Shown here in pieces: positions 1 to 5,801 of a DNA stretch of 16,026 bases (within the stretch, counting starts at the first letter, position 1; the number at the start of each line of letters is the position of its first letter). The position numbers and the translations under genes were made by a program. Origin of the DNA: an uncultured Lachnospiraceae bacterium (GTDB lineage: Bacteria > Bacillota > Clostridia > Lachnospirales > Lachnospiraceae); NCBI GenBank assembly GCA_910586585.1, contig CAJUKA010000089.1, positions 1 through 16,026 of the forward strand, read 5' to 3'. The notes beneath the pieces are model-generated. The model had not been told where the DNA came from. It saw only the letters and a program-made list of their open reading frames with translations, and did no database searches.

Positions 1-238
1 AGGAATGGAAGGTTTCCTGTATGTTCCGGCACCGGGACATAAACTCCTCTGCCGCGGGTTCCACGATGGCGGAAAACAGTCCTTCTTTATCCTTAAACCG
101 TACATAGATGGAATTGGTGCTGGTGTCGGCATTCGCGGCAATCGTGCGCAGGGAGGCGTCCGTGTAGCCTTTTTCCAGAAATTCCTTCGTGGCGCATTCC
201 AGTATTTTCTCATATACGCCCTCGATTTGCTTTGCCAC
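1..238 (-). CDS. TetR/AcrR-family regulator, 5' part only (runs off window)
   Basis: The visible N-terminus (VAKQIEGVYEKILECATKEF...) continues into a typical TetR helix-turn-helix: EKGYTDASLRTIAANADTS followed by STNSIYVRFKDKEGLF. The recognition-helix region, the aromatic residue and the K-D-K-E-G-L-F end of the DNA-binding domain are all present. The ligand-binding C-terminal domain lies outside the window. I chose the GTG at 238 because a GAGGGTGA ribosome binding site lies just upstream at about 243-250. An in-frame ATG at 256 has no such site and falls inside a tandem repeat. Such regulators usually repress an adjacent transporter, here perhaps the chimeric ECF/MATE gene just upstream on the same strand. 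The target is inference. Confidence 0.8.
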   Translation of the reverse strand, partial: MAKQIEGVYEKILECATKEFLEKGYTDASLRTIAANADTSTNSIYVRFKDKEGLFSAIVEPAAEEFMSRCRNIQETFHS

Positions 239-250
239 CCGTTCACCCTC

Positions 251-276
251 TTTCATAACATTGTTTCATAACGTTG
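251..276. repeat. 13-bp tandem direct repeat in front of the TetR gene
   Basis: TTTCATAACATTG (251-263) is followed directly by TTTCATAACGTTG (264-276), a head-to-tail repeat with one mismatch. The second unit contains the palindrome AACGTT. The repeat lies just upstream of the GTG start and ribosome binding site of the TetR gene, so an autoregulatory operator is plausible but not shown. Confidence 0.5.
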
Positions 277-284
277 TTTTTATT

Positions 285-680
285 CTAATCCAGATTTTTT
301 CCGTTGTCAATACTCATAGGATTATTTTTATGTTTTTTTCCTCTATTTTTCTGTTCTTTATAAAAATCTTCATTTTGAAACAAATCAGGGCAGCGTCTCA
401 AATACGCTGCCCATGCATTCCATTTCAATAATAATACTTTATTTTCACTGCCCACCCGTTTAAACTCACTGCACACCATCCAGACCACCACAATCAGGAT
501 GACCGCATCCGTAATCAGCGGGGCGCAGAACATTCCATGCACGCCAAGCCTGGCGACACGGGGCATCATTCCAAGCACAGCTGCCGCCAGAAGATTCAGC
601 ACAAAGTAAACTGCTGTAAAAATTCCAACATTCAATAAGTCTTTTCCATTCAGACCTTTAGTGTTATTTTCTTTTTTCAT
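285..680 (-). pseudogene. Chimera: ECF S-component (MptD/Trep_Strep-like) N-terminus joined to MATE efflux C-terminus
   Basis: An in-frame reading frame of 131 codons with an AAAGGAT ribosome binding site before the ATG at 680. Residues 1-40 (LNGKDLLNVGIFTAVYFVLN, then AAAVLGMMP) match the start of MptD/Trep_Strep putative ECF substrate-binding components, which are normally about 190 residues. From about residue 41 the protein switches to the last helix of a MATE exporter (GVHGMFCAPLITDAVILIVV, then a basic SEFKRV tail). The remaining residues, from about 80, resemble read-through of intergenic DNA: they cross a terminator hairpin at 388-412. The simplest reading is one large deletion inside an operon that began with the ECF S gene and ended with a MATE gene. 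Function is unlikely. The alternative is a real small membrane protein born from fusion. Confidence 0.65.
388..412 (-). terminator. Intrinsic terminator-like hairpin between the chimera and TetR
   Basis: Perfect 9-bp stem GGGCAGCGT (388-396) and ACGCTGCCC (404-412) with a 7-nt loop. On the minus strand it is followed by a T-rich but interrupted stretch (TGATTTGTTT). It lies inside the read-through tail of the chimeric frame, which supports the view that the original MATE stop codon was lost. Confidence 0.55.
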
Positions 681-872
681 ATCCGTATCCTTTCTTTTTT
701 TCAGTAATCTCTCATTTCTTGTCTGTATCTTACGCCTTAAATGTTTGTAAAAGATTCAAGAAATGTTTGAGAAATGTTAAAAATGAATATTCCAACATTT
801 TTTATCTCACCCAGAATGCCTATCGTTCCGATATATTATCCTGCACCACCTATTCATTGATGAGTTCATCAC

Positions 873-995
873 TCATTTTGCTTTTCTGTCTATCTTCTGA
901 AGCTGTTCCATTTTGTTTTCTTCACGGCTGACATATTGCCTGCGGATATTCTCTGCTTTCTTTTGATCCAGCTCATTTACTCTGTAATCGCTCAT
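873..995 (-). CDS. Short charged 40-aa protein, probably the truncated N-terminus of a small membrane-protein family
   Basis: An AAGGAG ribosome binding site sits about 6 nt before the ATG at 995. The product begins MSDYRVNELDQKKAENIRRQ and ends MEQLQKIDRKAK. This highly charged helical segment resembles, from memory, the N-terminus of roughly 100-aa Lachnospiraceae proteins that continue with two membrane helices after a 'KMEQL..LD.K' motif. Here the frame stops before any membrane helix, so it is probably truncated. It lies downstream of the DUF4177-like gene on the same strand with a 136-nt gap. The family match is recollection, not a search result; the frame and ribosome binding site are directly visible. 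Confidence 0.5.
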   Translation of the reverse strand: MSDYRVNELDQKKAENIRRQYVSREENKMEQLQKIDRKAK

Positions 996-1131
996 TATTT
1001 TTCTCCTTCAATTTGGCTTTTCGTCATATCATTATTCAGACAGTTGGTATTTGATTGATAATCCTCAAAAAATGAAAGCCACTGGATTTCCTGCCAGCAG
1101 CTTTCGTTACTCCGAGTTTCGGAATGATGGC

Positions 1132-1293
1132 TTAGTTTTCCTTTACGAAAAGGATGATCACTCCCTGATCCGGGCTTCCAAGAAGCTGCTGAACCGTCCA
1201 TCCATCACTGGCCATAGGCTTTATGATCTTGTTGATCTCGTCCTCATATCCACCTACGCCTACTTTCTTGACTGTTTTTACTTCATACTGCAT
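1132..1293 (-). CDS. DUF4177-like small protein, 53 aa
   Basis: A TAGGAGGACATAAAA leader precedes the ATG at 1293. This near-perfect ribosome binding site makes the gene convincing despite its size. The product starts MQYEVKTVKKVGVGGYEDEI, continues with NKIIKPMASDGWTV and ends VIILFVKEN. The beta-strand / helix / 'GW.V' / beta-strand pattern, with a final hydrophobic strand ending in a charged tail, matches DUF4177-type proteins, which are usually 50-70 aa, so the length is complete. Their function is unknown. The gene sits in an AT-rich stretch with the 40-aa gene downstream. Assignment to DUF4177 is by pattern only. Confidence 0.6.
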   Translation of the reverse strand: MQYEVKTVKKVGVGGYEDEINKIIKPMASDGWTVQQLLGSPDQGVIILFVKEN

Positions 1294-1762
1294 TTTTATG
1301 TCCTCCTATTTTTTACAGTGATTTCTCACTTGTTGACAGAACTATATAACATTATTGTTTTTGTAAGTTTTAAGTTTTGTTTCGGTATTTTTAAAATTCT
1401 AAGTCCAACATACTGAGTAGTTACAAAGTTTCAAACTTCTCCCCGCTCTTTACTTCATCACTGTAAAGTTCACGGGGAAGGATATTCGGATAAGCGTGCC
1501 ACTGGCGGACAGACATACTGCCCCGGCCTCCGCTCAAAATTCTGACAGTGCCATCATTATTTCTAAAGATATTGTCAAGGGGAAATGTGAGATTTTGAAT
1601 TCTCATTTCGCTTCAGGAAAACAATTTGCCCAGAAAGGAAAAGGACAAAACCGAAAGAGCCTTGTCCTTTTTGACCGTATCTATAAGATTCTTGTTTACT
1701 TGATGTTGTTGAGTGTATCGGTCAAGGCCCGTTTTATTGTATAAATCGTTGTCCCATAGCAG
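1294..1762. other. 469-nt stretch without a convincing gene
   Basis: The first part (1294-1420) is very AT-rich and probably holds the promoter of the 53-aa gene; no clear -35/-10 pair was found. A minus-strand frame at 1421-1606 (61 codons, contains LSGGRGSMSVRQWHAYP) has no ribosome binding site and could be a fragment of a mobile-element protein I cannot name. A hairpin lies at 1639-1671. The stretch ends at the broken edge of the ABC ATPase fragment. Confidence 0.4.
1639..1672. terminator. Bidirectional terminator-like hairpin
   Basis: AAAAGGACAA (1639-1648) pairs perfectly with TTGTCCTTTT (1662-1671), with a 13-nt loop. It is A-rich on one side and T-rich on the other, the usual form of a terminator working on both strands. 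No intact gene now ends here, so it may be left from a deleted gene. Confidence 0.5.
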
Positions 1763-2071
1763 CTGATCTTGCGTTTCTATGAGCCGCAGCAGGGGCGTAT
1801 CTGCATTGGGGGTGTGGACATCCGCAATATTTCTCCGGCGAGGCTGACCCAACTGGTTTCCTATGTATTTCAAGACAGCTTCCTCTTTCATGATACGGTG
1901 GAGAATAATATCCGCATGGGAAATACCACGGCCAGTCAAGAACAAGTGGAGCAGGCGGCGAAAAACGCAGGCATCCATGATACGATTATGGCTCTGCCCA
2001 AGGGCTATGCAACCGTTATTGGAGAACAGGATGCTTATCTGTCCGGCGGAGAGAAACAGCGCCTTGCCATT
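1763..2071 (+). pseudogene. ABC exporter ATPase fragment (middle of the nucleotide-binding domain)
   Basis: About 103 codons of an ABC-exporter nucleotide-binding domain truncated at both ends. It opens in the region after Walker A (LRFYEPQQGRICIGGVDIRN), keeps the Q-loop (SYVFQDSFLFHDTVENNIRM) and stops inside the signature motif (LSGGEKQRLAI). The transmembrane domain, Walker A, Walker B and H-loop are all missing. At 2071/2072 it joins transposase-derived sequence in another frame; at its left edge it joins unrelated DNA after a TAG at 1757-1759. The Q-loop style fits half-transporters of the multidrug or siderophore-export type. It runs opposite to the MATE and AraC genes, so an inversion or insertion must have occurred. 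Not functional. Confidence 0.8.
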
Positions 2072-2250
2072 CCCTCAAATTCAGTAAGCATAACGCCCAT
2101 GTCATGTCCCTGTGCCTCACACTCCATGTCAATCTCGGCCTTTCTCTGCGCAAGACCTCACAGGCTTTGAAAGACCTTTACAACATCAGCATCTCCCACC
2201 AGCAGATCGCCAACTACTGTAAAACTGCCGCCATCTGCGTCAAGCCCTTT
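2072..2250 (+). mobile_element. Internal fragment of a DDE-type transposase gene
   Basis: Read in the frame starting at 2071, the sequence gives about 60 residues including LGLSLRKTSQALKDLYNISI and SHQQIANYCKTAAICVKPF. This is the N-terminal helix-turn-helix region found before the DDE core in several insertion-sequence transposases. There is no start codon with a ribosome binding site, no catalytic DDE core and no terminal inverted repeat. Both edges abut broken genes: the ABC ATPase on the left and MATE on the right. The element family is uncertain. Confidence 0.55.
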
Positions 2251-2987
2251 CCAACGCCTATAATCTCCGGAAACAACTCACGGTCAAGCCTGATCTTGTG
2301 GATACGGACATTCTGGCTCTTTTTTGTAAAATACCAAAGCGTGATAGCAGCCTGGACAAACTGCGAAATAACCGTTGCATAAGCGGCAGCTTCTATCCCC
2401 ATCCCATATTGGCTGAGGAATTGAATCATAATCGGGTCAAGGACAATATTCAATACCGCGCCGATTCCCATAATTGTCATTGCTCTCTTTAACAAGCCCT
2501 CACCGCGCATGACCATGTTGGCAGACTGGGAGAAATTTACGAAAACGGAACCGGCATAGACAATCCGAAGATATTTTACGGCCAGTTCCAGCTTTTCCCC
2601 GGATGCACCAGACAAAAGCAGGATCGGACGAGTGAATACCATGCCGATCACAGTGATAATAAGGGAGCAGACAACAATCATCATAATCAGGTTGCCCATA
2701 ATCTTATCTACCGTGTTCTGGTCCTTTTTGCCAATAGCACGAGACAGCGCCGAAGCGGAACCGACACCTACCATGATGGCAAGGCCATTGTTGATCAGGG
2801 TGAAAGGGTAAGAGATCGATACCGCACCCACGGCGGCGGTGCTGACCATCTGCCCTACAAACACCCCATCCATAAAAGAGTACAGCCCGACTACCAACAT
2901 TCCGATCACTGCCGGAACACAGAGCGAAATCATAAGAGGTATCGGGTTCTCTGTCAGCAATTTTGTCCTGCTGTCTGAAGTTTTCAT
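2214..2987 (-). pseudogene. MATE-family multidrug/Na+ antiporter, N-terminal half
   Basis: The ATG at 2987 follows a GAGGTG ribosome binding site; an upstream in-frame GTG at 2996 overlaps that site and is not the start. The product opens MKTSDSRTKLLTENPIPLMI and shows several MATE helices, with family-typical stretches such as LYSFMDGVFVGQMVSTAAVG, GSASALSRAIGKK and GEGLLKRAMTIMGIGAVLNI. MATE proteins are about 450 residues; here about 246 family residues end at IIGVG (around 2251), followed by 11 residues read antisense through the transposase fragment. The C-terminal half is missing, so it should not transport. It lies 97 nt downstream of the AraC gene, separated by a terminator-like hairpin. 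The C-terminal MATE scrap at 285-560 comes from a similar gene but is not contiguous with this one. Confidence 0.85.
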
Positions 2988-3006
2988 GTTGAACACCTCG
3001 CAATCT

Positions 3007-3050
3007 AAAAAATAAGTGGCGGATTAGTCTTTTCTAACCCTCCACTTATT
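3007..3050 (-). terminator. Strong hairpin with U-tract between the AraC and MATE genes
   Basis: AATAAGTGG (3011-3019) pairs with CCACTTATT (3042-3050). An inner stem of seven pairs, one of them G-U, extends it, with one mismatch between the two stems and a 6-nt loop. On the minus strand the stem runs straight into TTTTTT. This is an intrinsic terminator or attenuator after AraC and before MATE. Its inner part also carries a near-copy of the GTTAG-N6-CTAAC palindrome at 3022-3039. Confidence 0.75.
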
Positions 3051-3093
3051 GTAATAGCATTTGATTTTTCCTTCCACTCTGTACAGTTCAAAC

Positions 3094-4035
3094 CTACTCC
3101 CGATGGCTTTTGAATTTCCGATAATCCATTGGGGTCATCCCGGTGGCCCCCTTAAAGGCTTCTGAAAACTTACTGCAATTTGTATAGCCTACTTTAGCTG
3201 AAATAGACGCAACCGTTTCCTTTGTTTCTGCCAGCAAATGGCTGGCCATATCCATGCGGTAGGAGCGCATGAATGAATAGATTGCAGTTCCATACACGCC
3301 TTTAAAACATCGTTTCAGACTGGAAACAGGAATGTCAAACTGCTCGGACAAGTCTTCCATTGTGTAATGCTGTTCCGGAGATGCGGTAATGAAGTCGTGA
3401 ATCTCTTTGACGATCTCCACCTGTTGCTTTACAAAATAAGGCCGCTCAATCTGTTCCTTTGGCATCTCCATGTTTTTAAGCTGGAACAGGATTTCCAGCA
3501 CTTTAATCTTGTAATACTCCCCGCTTTCGTCCCATGGAACCCCTTCTATTTCCTCGAAAATATGATGAATGATCTCATTTCCCTTTGTAATAAATGGCTG
3601 TCCCTCCGAAACGAATTTATCCCGGATGGCATAGACATCAATGTCAACGCCCTTTACAAATTCCGCCAAAGACTGATTCGCCTCCTTCATATGAAGCCGC
3701 AGGCTGATCCCATGGTAATGGCTCATAGGGAAATGCAGTGTAAATTTACGCCCGGCCCGTATGTCAATGATATAATTGCCGGATTCCAGATATACATATT
3801 TGTCTTTGGATATTTCCCATTCCACCCGTCCTTCCCGGCAGAAGTCCAGCCAGAGAATATCAGCATCGTCATTTTTGACCGTAGGACACTCCTGCATATG
3901 GAAATCCGAATGGAGCAGATAGATTCCCGAAAATACCTGAAACGCCGTAGAAATCCCATAGCCGGTTTCGTTCTCCATGCGGCTCACCTCACAAAGATCT
4001 GATTTGTAATACGGCTTCTTGGTGGTTTCGCCCAT
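3094..4035 (-). CDS. AraC/XylS-family transcriptional regulator (313 aa)
   Basis: The ATG at 4035 follows a GCGAGGTGAG ribosome binding site; a longer frame to 4110 lacks one and overlaps the ECF stub. The N-terminal part (about residues 1-200) is an effector domain of the kind found in YbtA/PchR-like regulators (LDFCREGRVEWEI, YLESGNYIIDIRAG). The C-terminal part holds the double helix-turn-helix: YTMEDLSEQFDIPVSSLKRC, then VASISAKVGYTNCSKFSEAF and the GMTPMDYRK ending. The protein looks full length. PchR/YbtA-like regulators often control iron-siderophore transport and bind the chelate itself. The neighbours (ECF stub upstream, MATE downstream, same strand) suggest it activated this transporter operon. 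Both partners are now broken, so it is probably orphaned. The iron link is inference. Confidence 0.9.
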   Translation of the reverse strand: MGETTKKPYYKSDLCEVSRMENETGYGISTAFQVFSGIYLLHSDFHMQECPTVKNDDADILWLDFCREGRVEWEISKDKYVYLESGNYIIDIRAGRKFTLHFPMSHYHGISLRLHMKEANQSLAEFVKGVDIDVYAIRDKFVSEGQPFITKGNEIIHHIFEEIEGVPWDESGEYYKIKVLEILFQLKNMEMPKEQIERPYFVKQQVEIVKEIHDFITASPEQHYTMEDLSEQFDIPVSSLKRCFKGVYGTAIYSFMRSYRMDMASHLLAETKETVASISAKVGYTNCSKFSEAFKGATGMTPMDYRKFKSHRE

Positions 4036-4072
4036 TATCTCACCTCGCTTCTTATTTGCTGATCCTATTATA

Positions 4073-4180
4073 CTAACGCAGCTCAAAGAAATCCAACAAA
4101 AAGATGACAAAGCAGATGGCAGTAAAAATACCCACTGTGATTAGGTCTTTTGCCTGCAATTTTGAAGATTGTTGATTCAT
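4073..4180 (-). pseudogene. ECF S-component (MptD/Trep_Strep-like) N-terminal stub, 35 aa
   Basis: The ATG at 4180 has a CGGAG ribosome binding site about 9 nt upstream. The product starts MNQQSSKLQAKDLITVGIFT and continues AICFVIFLLDFFELR before a TAG. The 'KDLI.VGIFTA..FV' segment is the same family start as residues 9-27 of the chimera at 285-680, but from a different copy. A full S component has about 190 residues. A terminator and a DtxR-type palindrome lie directly upstream, so promoter and start were kept while the body was lost. The AraC gene begins 37 nt further on. Confidence 0.6.
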
Positions 4181-4203
4181 AATCTTGTACTCCGTTTCTT
4201 TTT

Positions 4204-4221
4204 AGTTAGCCTTTGCTAACT
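4204..4221. promoter_or_regulatory. Putative DtxR-family operator in front of the ECF stub
   Basis: AGTTAGCCTTTGCTAACT is a perfect 7-bp inverted repeat around CTTT, that is GTTAG-N6-CTAAC. The same geometry occurs at 12379-12396. It resembles the TTAGGTTAG-type half-sites of DtxR/IdeR iron boxes. It lies 24 nt upstream of the ECF stub start. The function is inferred from symmetry and position. Confidence 0.5.
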
Positions 4222-4228
4222 CTGTATC

Positions 4229-4271
4229 TTTTGAAAAGAGTGCTGTTCGGTTCATAGCACTCTTTTCAAAA
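4229..4271. terminator. Bidirectional terminator, 16-bp perfect stem
   Basis: TTTTGAAAAGAGTGCT (4229-4244) pairs perfectly with AGCACTCTTTTCAAAA (4256-4271) around an 11-nt loop. The AGAGTGCT core is followed by TTTT on either strand. It separates the minus-strand ECF/AraC unit from the plus-strand two-component cassette. The response-regulator deletion edge lies about 10 nt to its right. Confidence 0.65.
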
Positions 4272-4280
4272 ATAGTATAG

Positions 4281-4334
4281 CAACTCATTCATACGGTAAG
4301 GGGATACGGATATATGATAGAGAAAAAACTATGA
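4281..4334 (+). pseudogene. Last 17 codons of an OmpR/PhoB-family response regulator
   Basis: The plus-strand frame from 4281 reads QLIHTVRGYGYMIEKKL and stops at TGA 4332-4334. 'IHTVRGYGY' is the hallmark end of the winged-helix output domain of OmpR/PhoB regulators (beta-hairpin wing). A stop codon lies immediately before it (4278-4280), so the receiver domain and most of the DNA-binding domain are gone. The stop overlaps the kinase start as ATGA at 4331-4334, the usual translational coupling of such pairs. The surviving tail shows that the kinase once had a cognate regulator here. Confidence 0.8.
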
Positions 4335-5728
4335 AAAATCTGTCAATCAGGGTAAAAATAACCGCATGGTTCTCAGGCATTATGGCATTTATTGTTGCCG
4401 TGACATTTGGCATTATTTTCTGGGTGAGCAACGCGGTCACCCAGAAAGGCATACAGGATAATTTGATTGAAATCGTAGAATTGAATGTGGACGAAATTGA
4501 ATTTTACGAGGAAAAAAATTATAGGAAAGAGCTTCACGGCGACCAGTATATTGCATATTCGGACGGATATCTGGAAATAGATGATGATTTTCTGGATCAG
4601 GTGAATGGAATTTATTCTTCCCTTTATCAGGAAACAGGAAAGCTGTTGTATGGGGAAAATCCGTCTGTCAGGGCCGGTATGGAAATCCCTTTTTCAGACG
4701 GCATTGTCAGGAAAGTAACATGGAACAGGACGGGCTATTATGTATACGACCGTCTGCTCTTCGGTTATGGCGTTGACGGGCTGTGGCTGAGAGGAATGGT
4801 TTCCAAGGATCAGGGTACACAGCAGCTCCAATGGCTTGTCCGGCTTTCCATTATTGCACTTCCTGCGCTTTTGCTTCTGGCCGTCACAGGCGGCTACTGG
4901 ATTGCCGGAAGGGCATTAAAGCCGATACACCAGATTACTCAGACGGCGGCCCGGATCAGTCAGGGGCAGGATTTAGATAAACGGATCCACCTGGGCGGTG
5001 GAACGGATGAGCTTCACCAGCTTGCGGATGTGCTGGACAACATGATCCATCGTTTGGATCAGGCGTTTAAATCAGAACAGCAGTTTACTTCCGATGCTTC
5101 CCATGAACTCAGAACGCCTATGTCTGTCATTATGGCACAGTGTGAATACATACTGGAGAATACGAGAACACCGGAGGAATATGAGGCGGCTTTGAGGGTG
5201 ATCCAGCGGCAGGGAAGAAAAATGTCGAAGCTGATTGAAGATATGCTTTGTGTCGCGCGCCTTGAGCAGAATAAGGACAGTTATCCCAGAGAACCGGTTG
5301 ATTTCAGTACGCTTGTTCAGGATATTTGTATGGATATGGCACTCCTGAAAAGCAAAAATATTGTGCTTGAGCAGGAGATTGAACCAGGTATCTTTTTGAT
5401 GGGAAATGCCATGCTGCTCACAAGAATGGTTACAAACCTGATCAGCAACAGTTACCGGTATGGAAAGCAGGATGGCAGGATTTTTATTCGGTTAAAATGT
5501 AACAACGGCATTCTGTTGTCTGTCGAGGACAATGGAATAGGGATTCCCGCTGAACAGCAGGAAAGGATTTTTGGGCGTTTCTATCGGGTGGAAGCTGCCC
5601 GGTTCAGTGAGGGGACCGGCCTTGGACTTGCCATGGTGGAGGATATAGCAAAATATCACGGAGGGACTGTAGAAGTTGTTTCCGCCGTAGGGCAAGGAAG
5701 CAAATTTACTGTAAAGTTTCCTGTATAA
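4331..5728 (+). CDS. Sensor histidine kinase of a two-component system (465 aa)
   Basis: Full-length membrane kinase. TM1 is at about residues 12-35 and TM2 at about 168-192, flanking an extracytoplasmic sensor loop of about 130 residues rich in acidic residues and tyrosine. A HAMP linker follows (about 193-247). The HisKA motif is SDASHELRTPM with phosphoryl-acceptor His258. The ATPase domain has the N-box (TNLISNSYRYG, Asn369), G1 (VEDNGIGIP, Asp400), an F-box (ERIFGRFYRV) and G2 (GTGLGLAMV). All catalytic motifs are intact. The start overlaps the response-regulator tail by 4 nt. With the partner deleted, the kinase either signals to a regulator elsewhere or is decaying. The PepSY gene downstream is the likely target or modulator of the system. 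Confidence 0.95.
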   Translation: MKNLSIRVKITAWFSGIMAFIVAVTFGIIFWVSNAVTQKGIQDNLIEIVELNVDEIEFYEEKNYRKELHGDQYIAYSDGYLEIDDDFLDQVNGIYSSLYQETGKLLYGENPSVRAGMEIPFSDGIVRKVTWNRTGYYVYDRLLFGYGVDGLWLRGMVSKDQGTQQLQWLVRLSIIALPALLLLAVTGGYWIAGRALKPIHQITQTAARISQGQDLDKRIHLGGGTDELHQLADVLDNMIHRLDQAFKSEQQFTSDASHELRTPMSVIMAQCEYILENTRTPEEYEAALRVIQRQGRKMSKLIEDMLCVARLEQNKDSYPREPVDFSTLVQDICMDMALLKSKNIVLEQEIEPGIFLMGNAMLLTRMVTNLISNSYRYGKQDGRIFIRLKCNNGILLSVEDNGIGIPAEQQERIFGRFYRVEAARFSEGTGLGLAMVEDIAKYHGGTVEVVSAVGQGSKFTVKFPV

Positions 5729-5736
5729 TTTTTTGA

Positions 5737-5770
5737 TTCTAATGTTTTTCTAATCTTTTTCTATTATACT
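5737..5770 (+). promoter_or_regulatory. Promoter of the PepSY gene with three 11-bp-phased repeats
   Basis: TTCTAAT starts at 5737 and 5748, and TTCTATT at 5759: three direct repeats exactly 11 bp apart, one helical turn. This is the layout of OmpR/PhoB-family response-regulator sites. The last repeat runs into a TATTAT/TATACT -10-like element (5762-5770), and the PepSY start is about 32 nt further on. The sites probably bound the missing cognate regulator. Binding is inferred. Confidence 0.6.
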
Positions 5771-5801
5771 GATCTAAAATAGGAAAGCGGGGACAGATGA
5801 T

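Noticed and set aside
1051..1416. Plus-strand 121-codon frame in the AT-rich region
   Set aside because: Opposite the 53-aa gene, which has a near-perfect ribosome binding site; the plus frame has none and is Phe/Leu-rich as expected of AT-rich noise.
1421..1606. Minus-strand 61-codon frame (contains LSGGRGSMSVRQWHAYP)
   Set aside because: Protein-like composition but no ribosome binding site and no family I can name; kept only as a possible scrap of a mobile-element gene.
1613..1978. Minus-strand 121-codon frame across the left edge of the ABC fragment
   Set aside because: Antisense to a clear ABC ATPase over half its length and it crosses a gene-fragment edge and a terminator hairpin.
3367..4002. 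Long plus-strand open frame (211 codons) opposite the AraC gene
   Set aside because: It is the antisense shadow of the AraC reading frame; no ribosome binding site and no recognisable domain.
4036..4110. Longer AraC start at 4110
   Set aside because: No ribosome binding site, and it overlaps the ECF stub; the ATG at 4035 has GAGGTGAG upstream.
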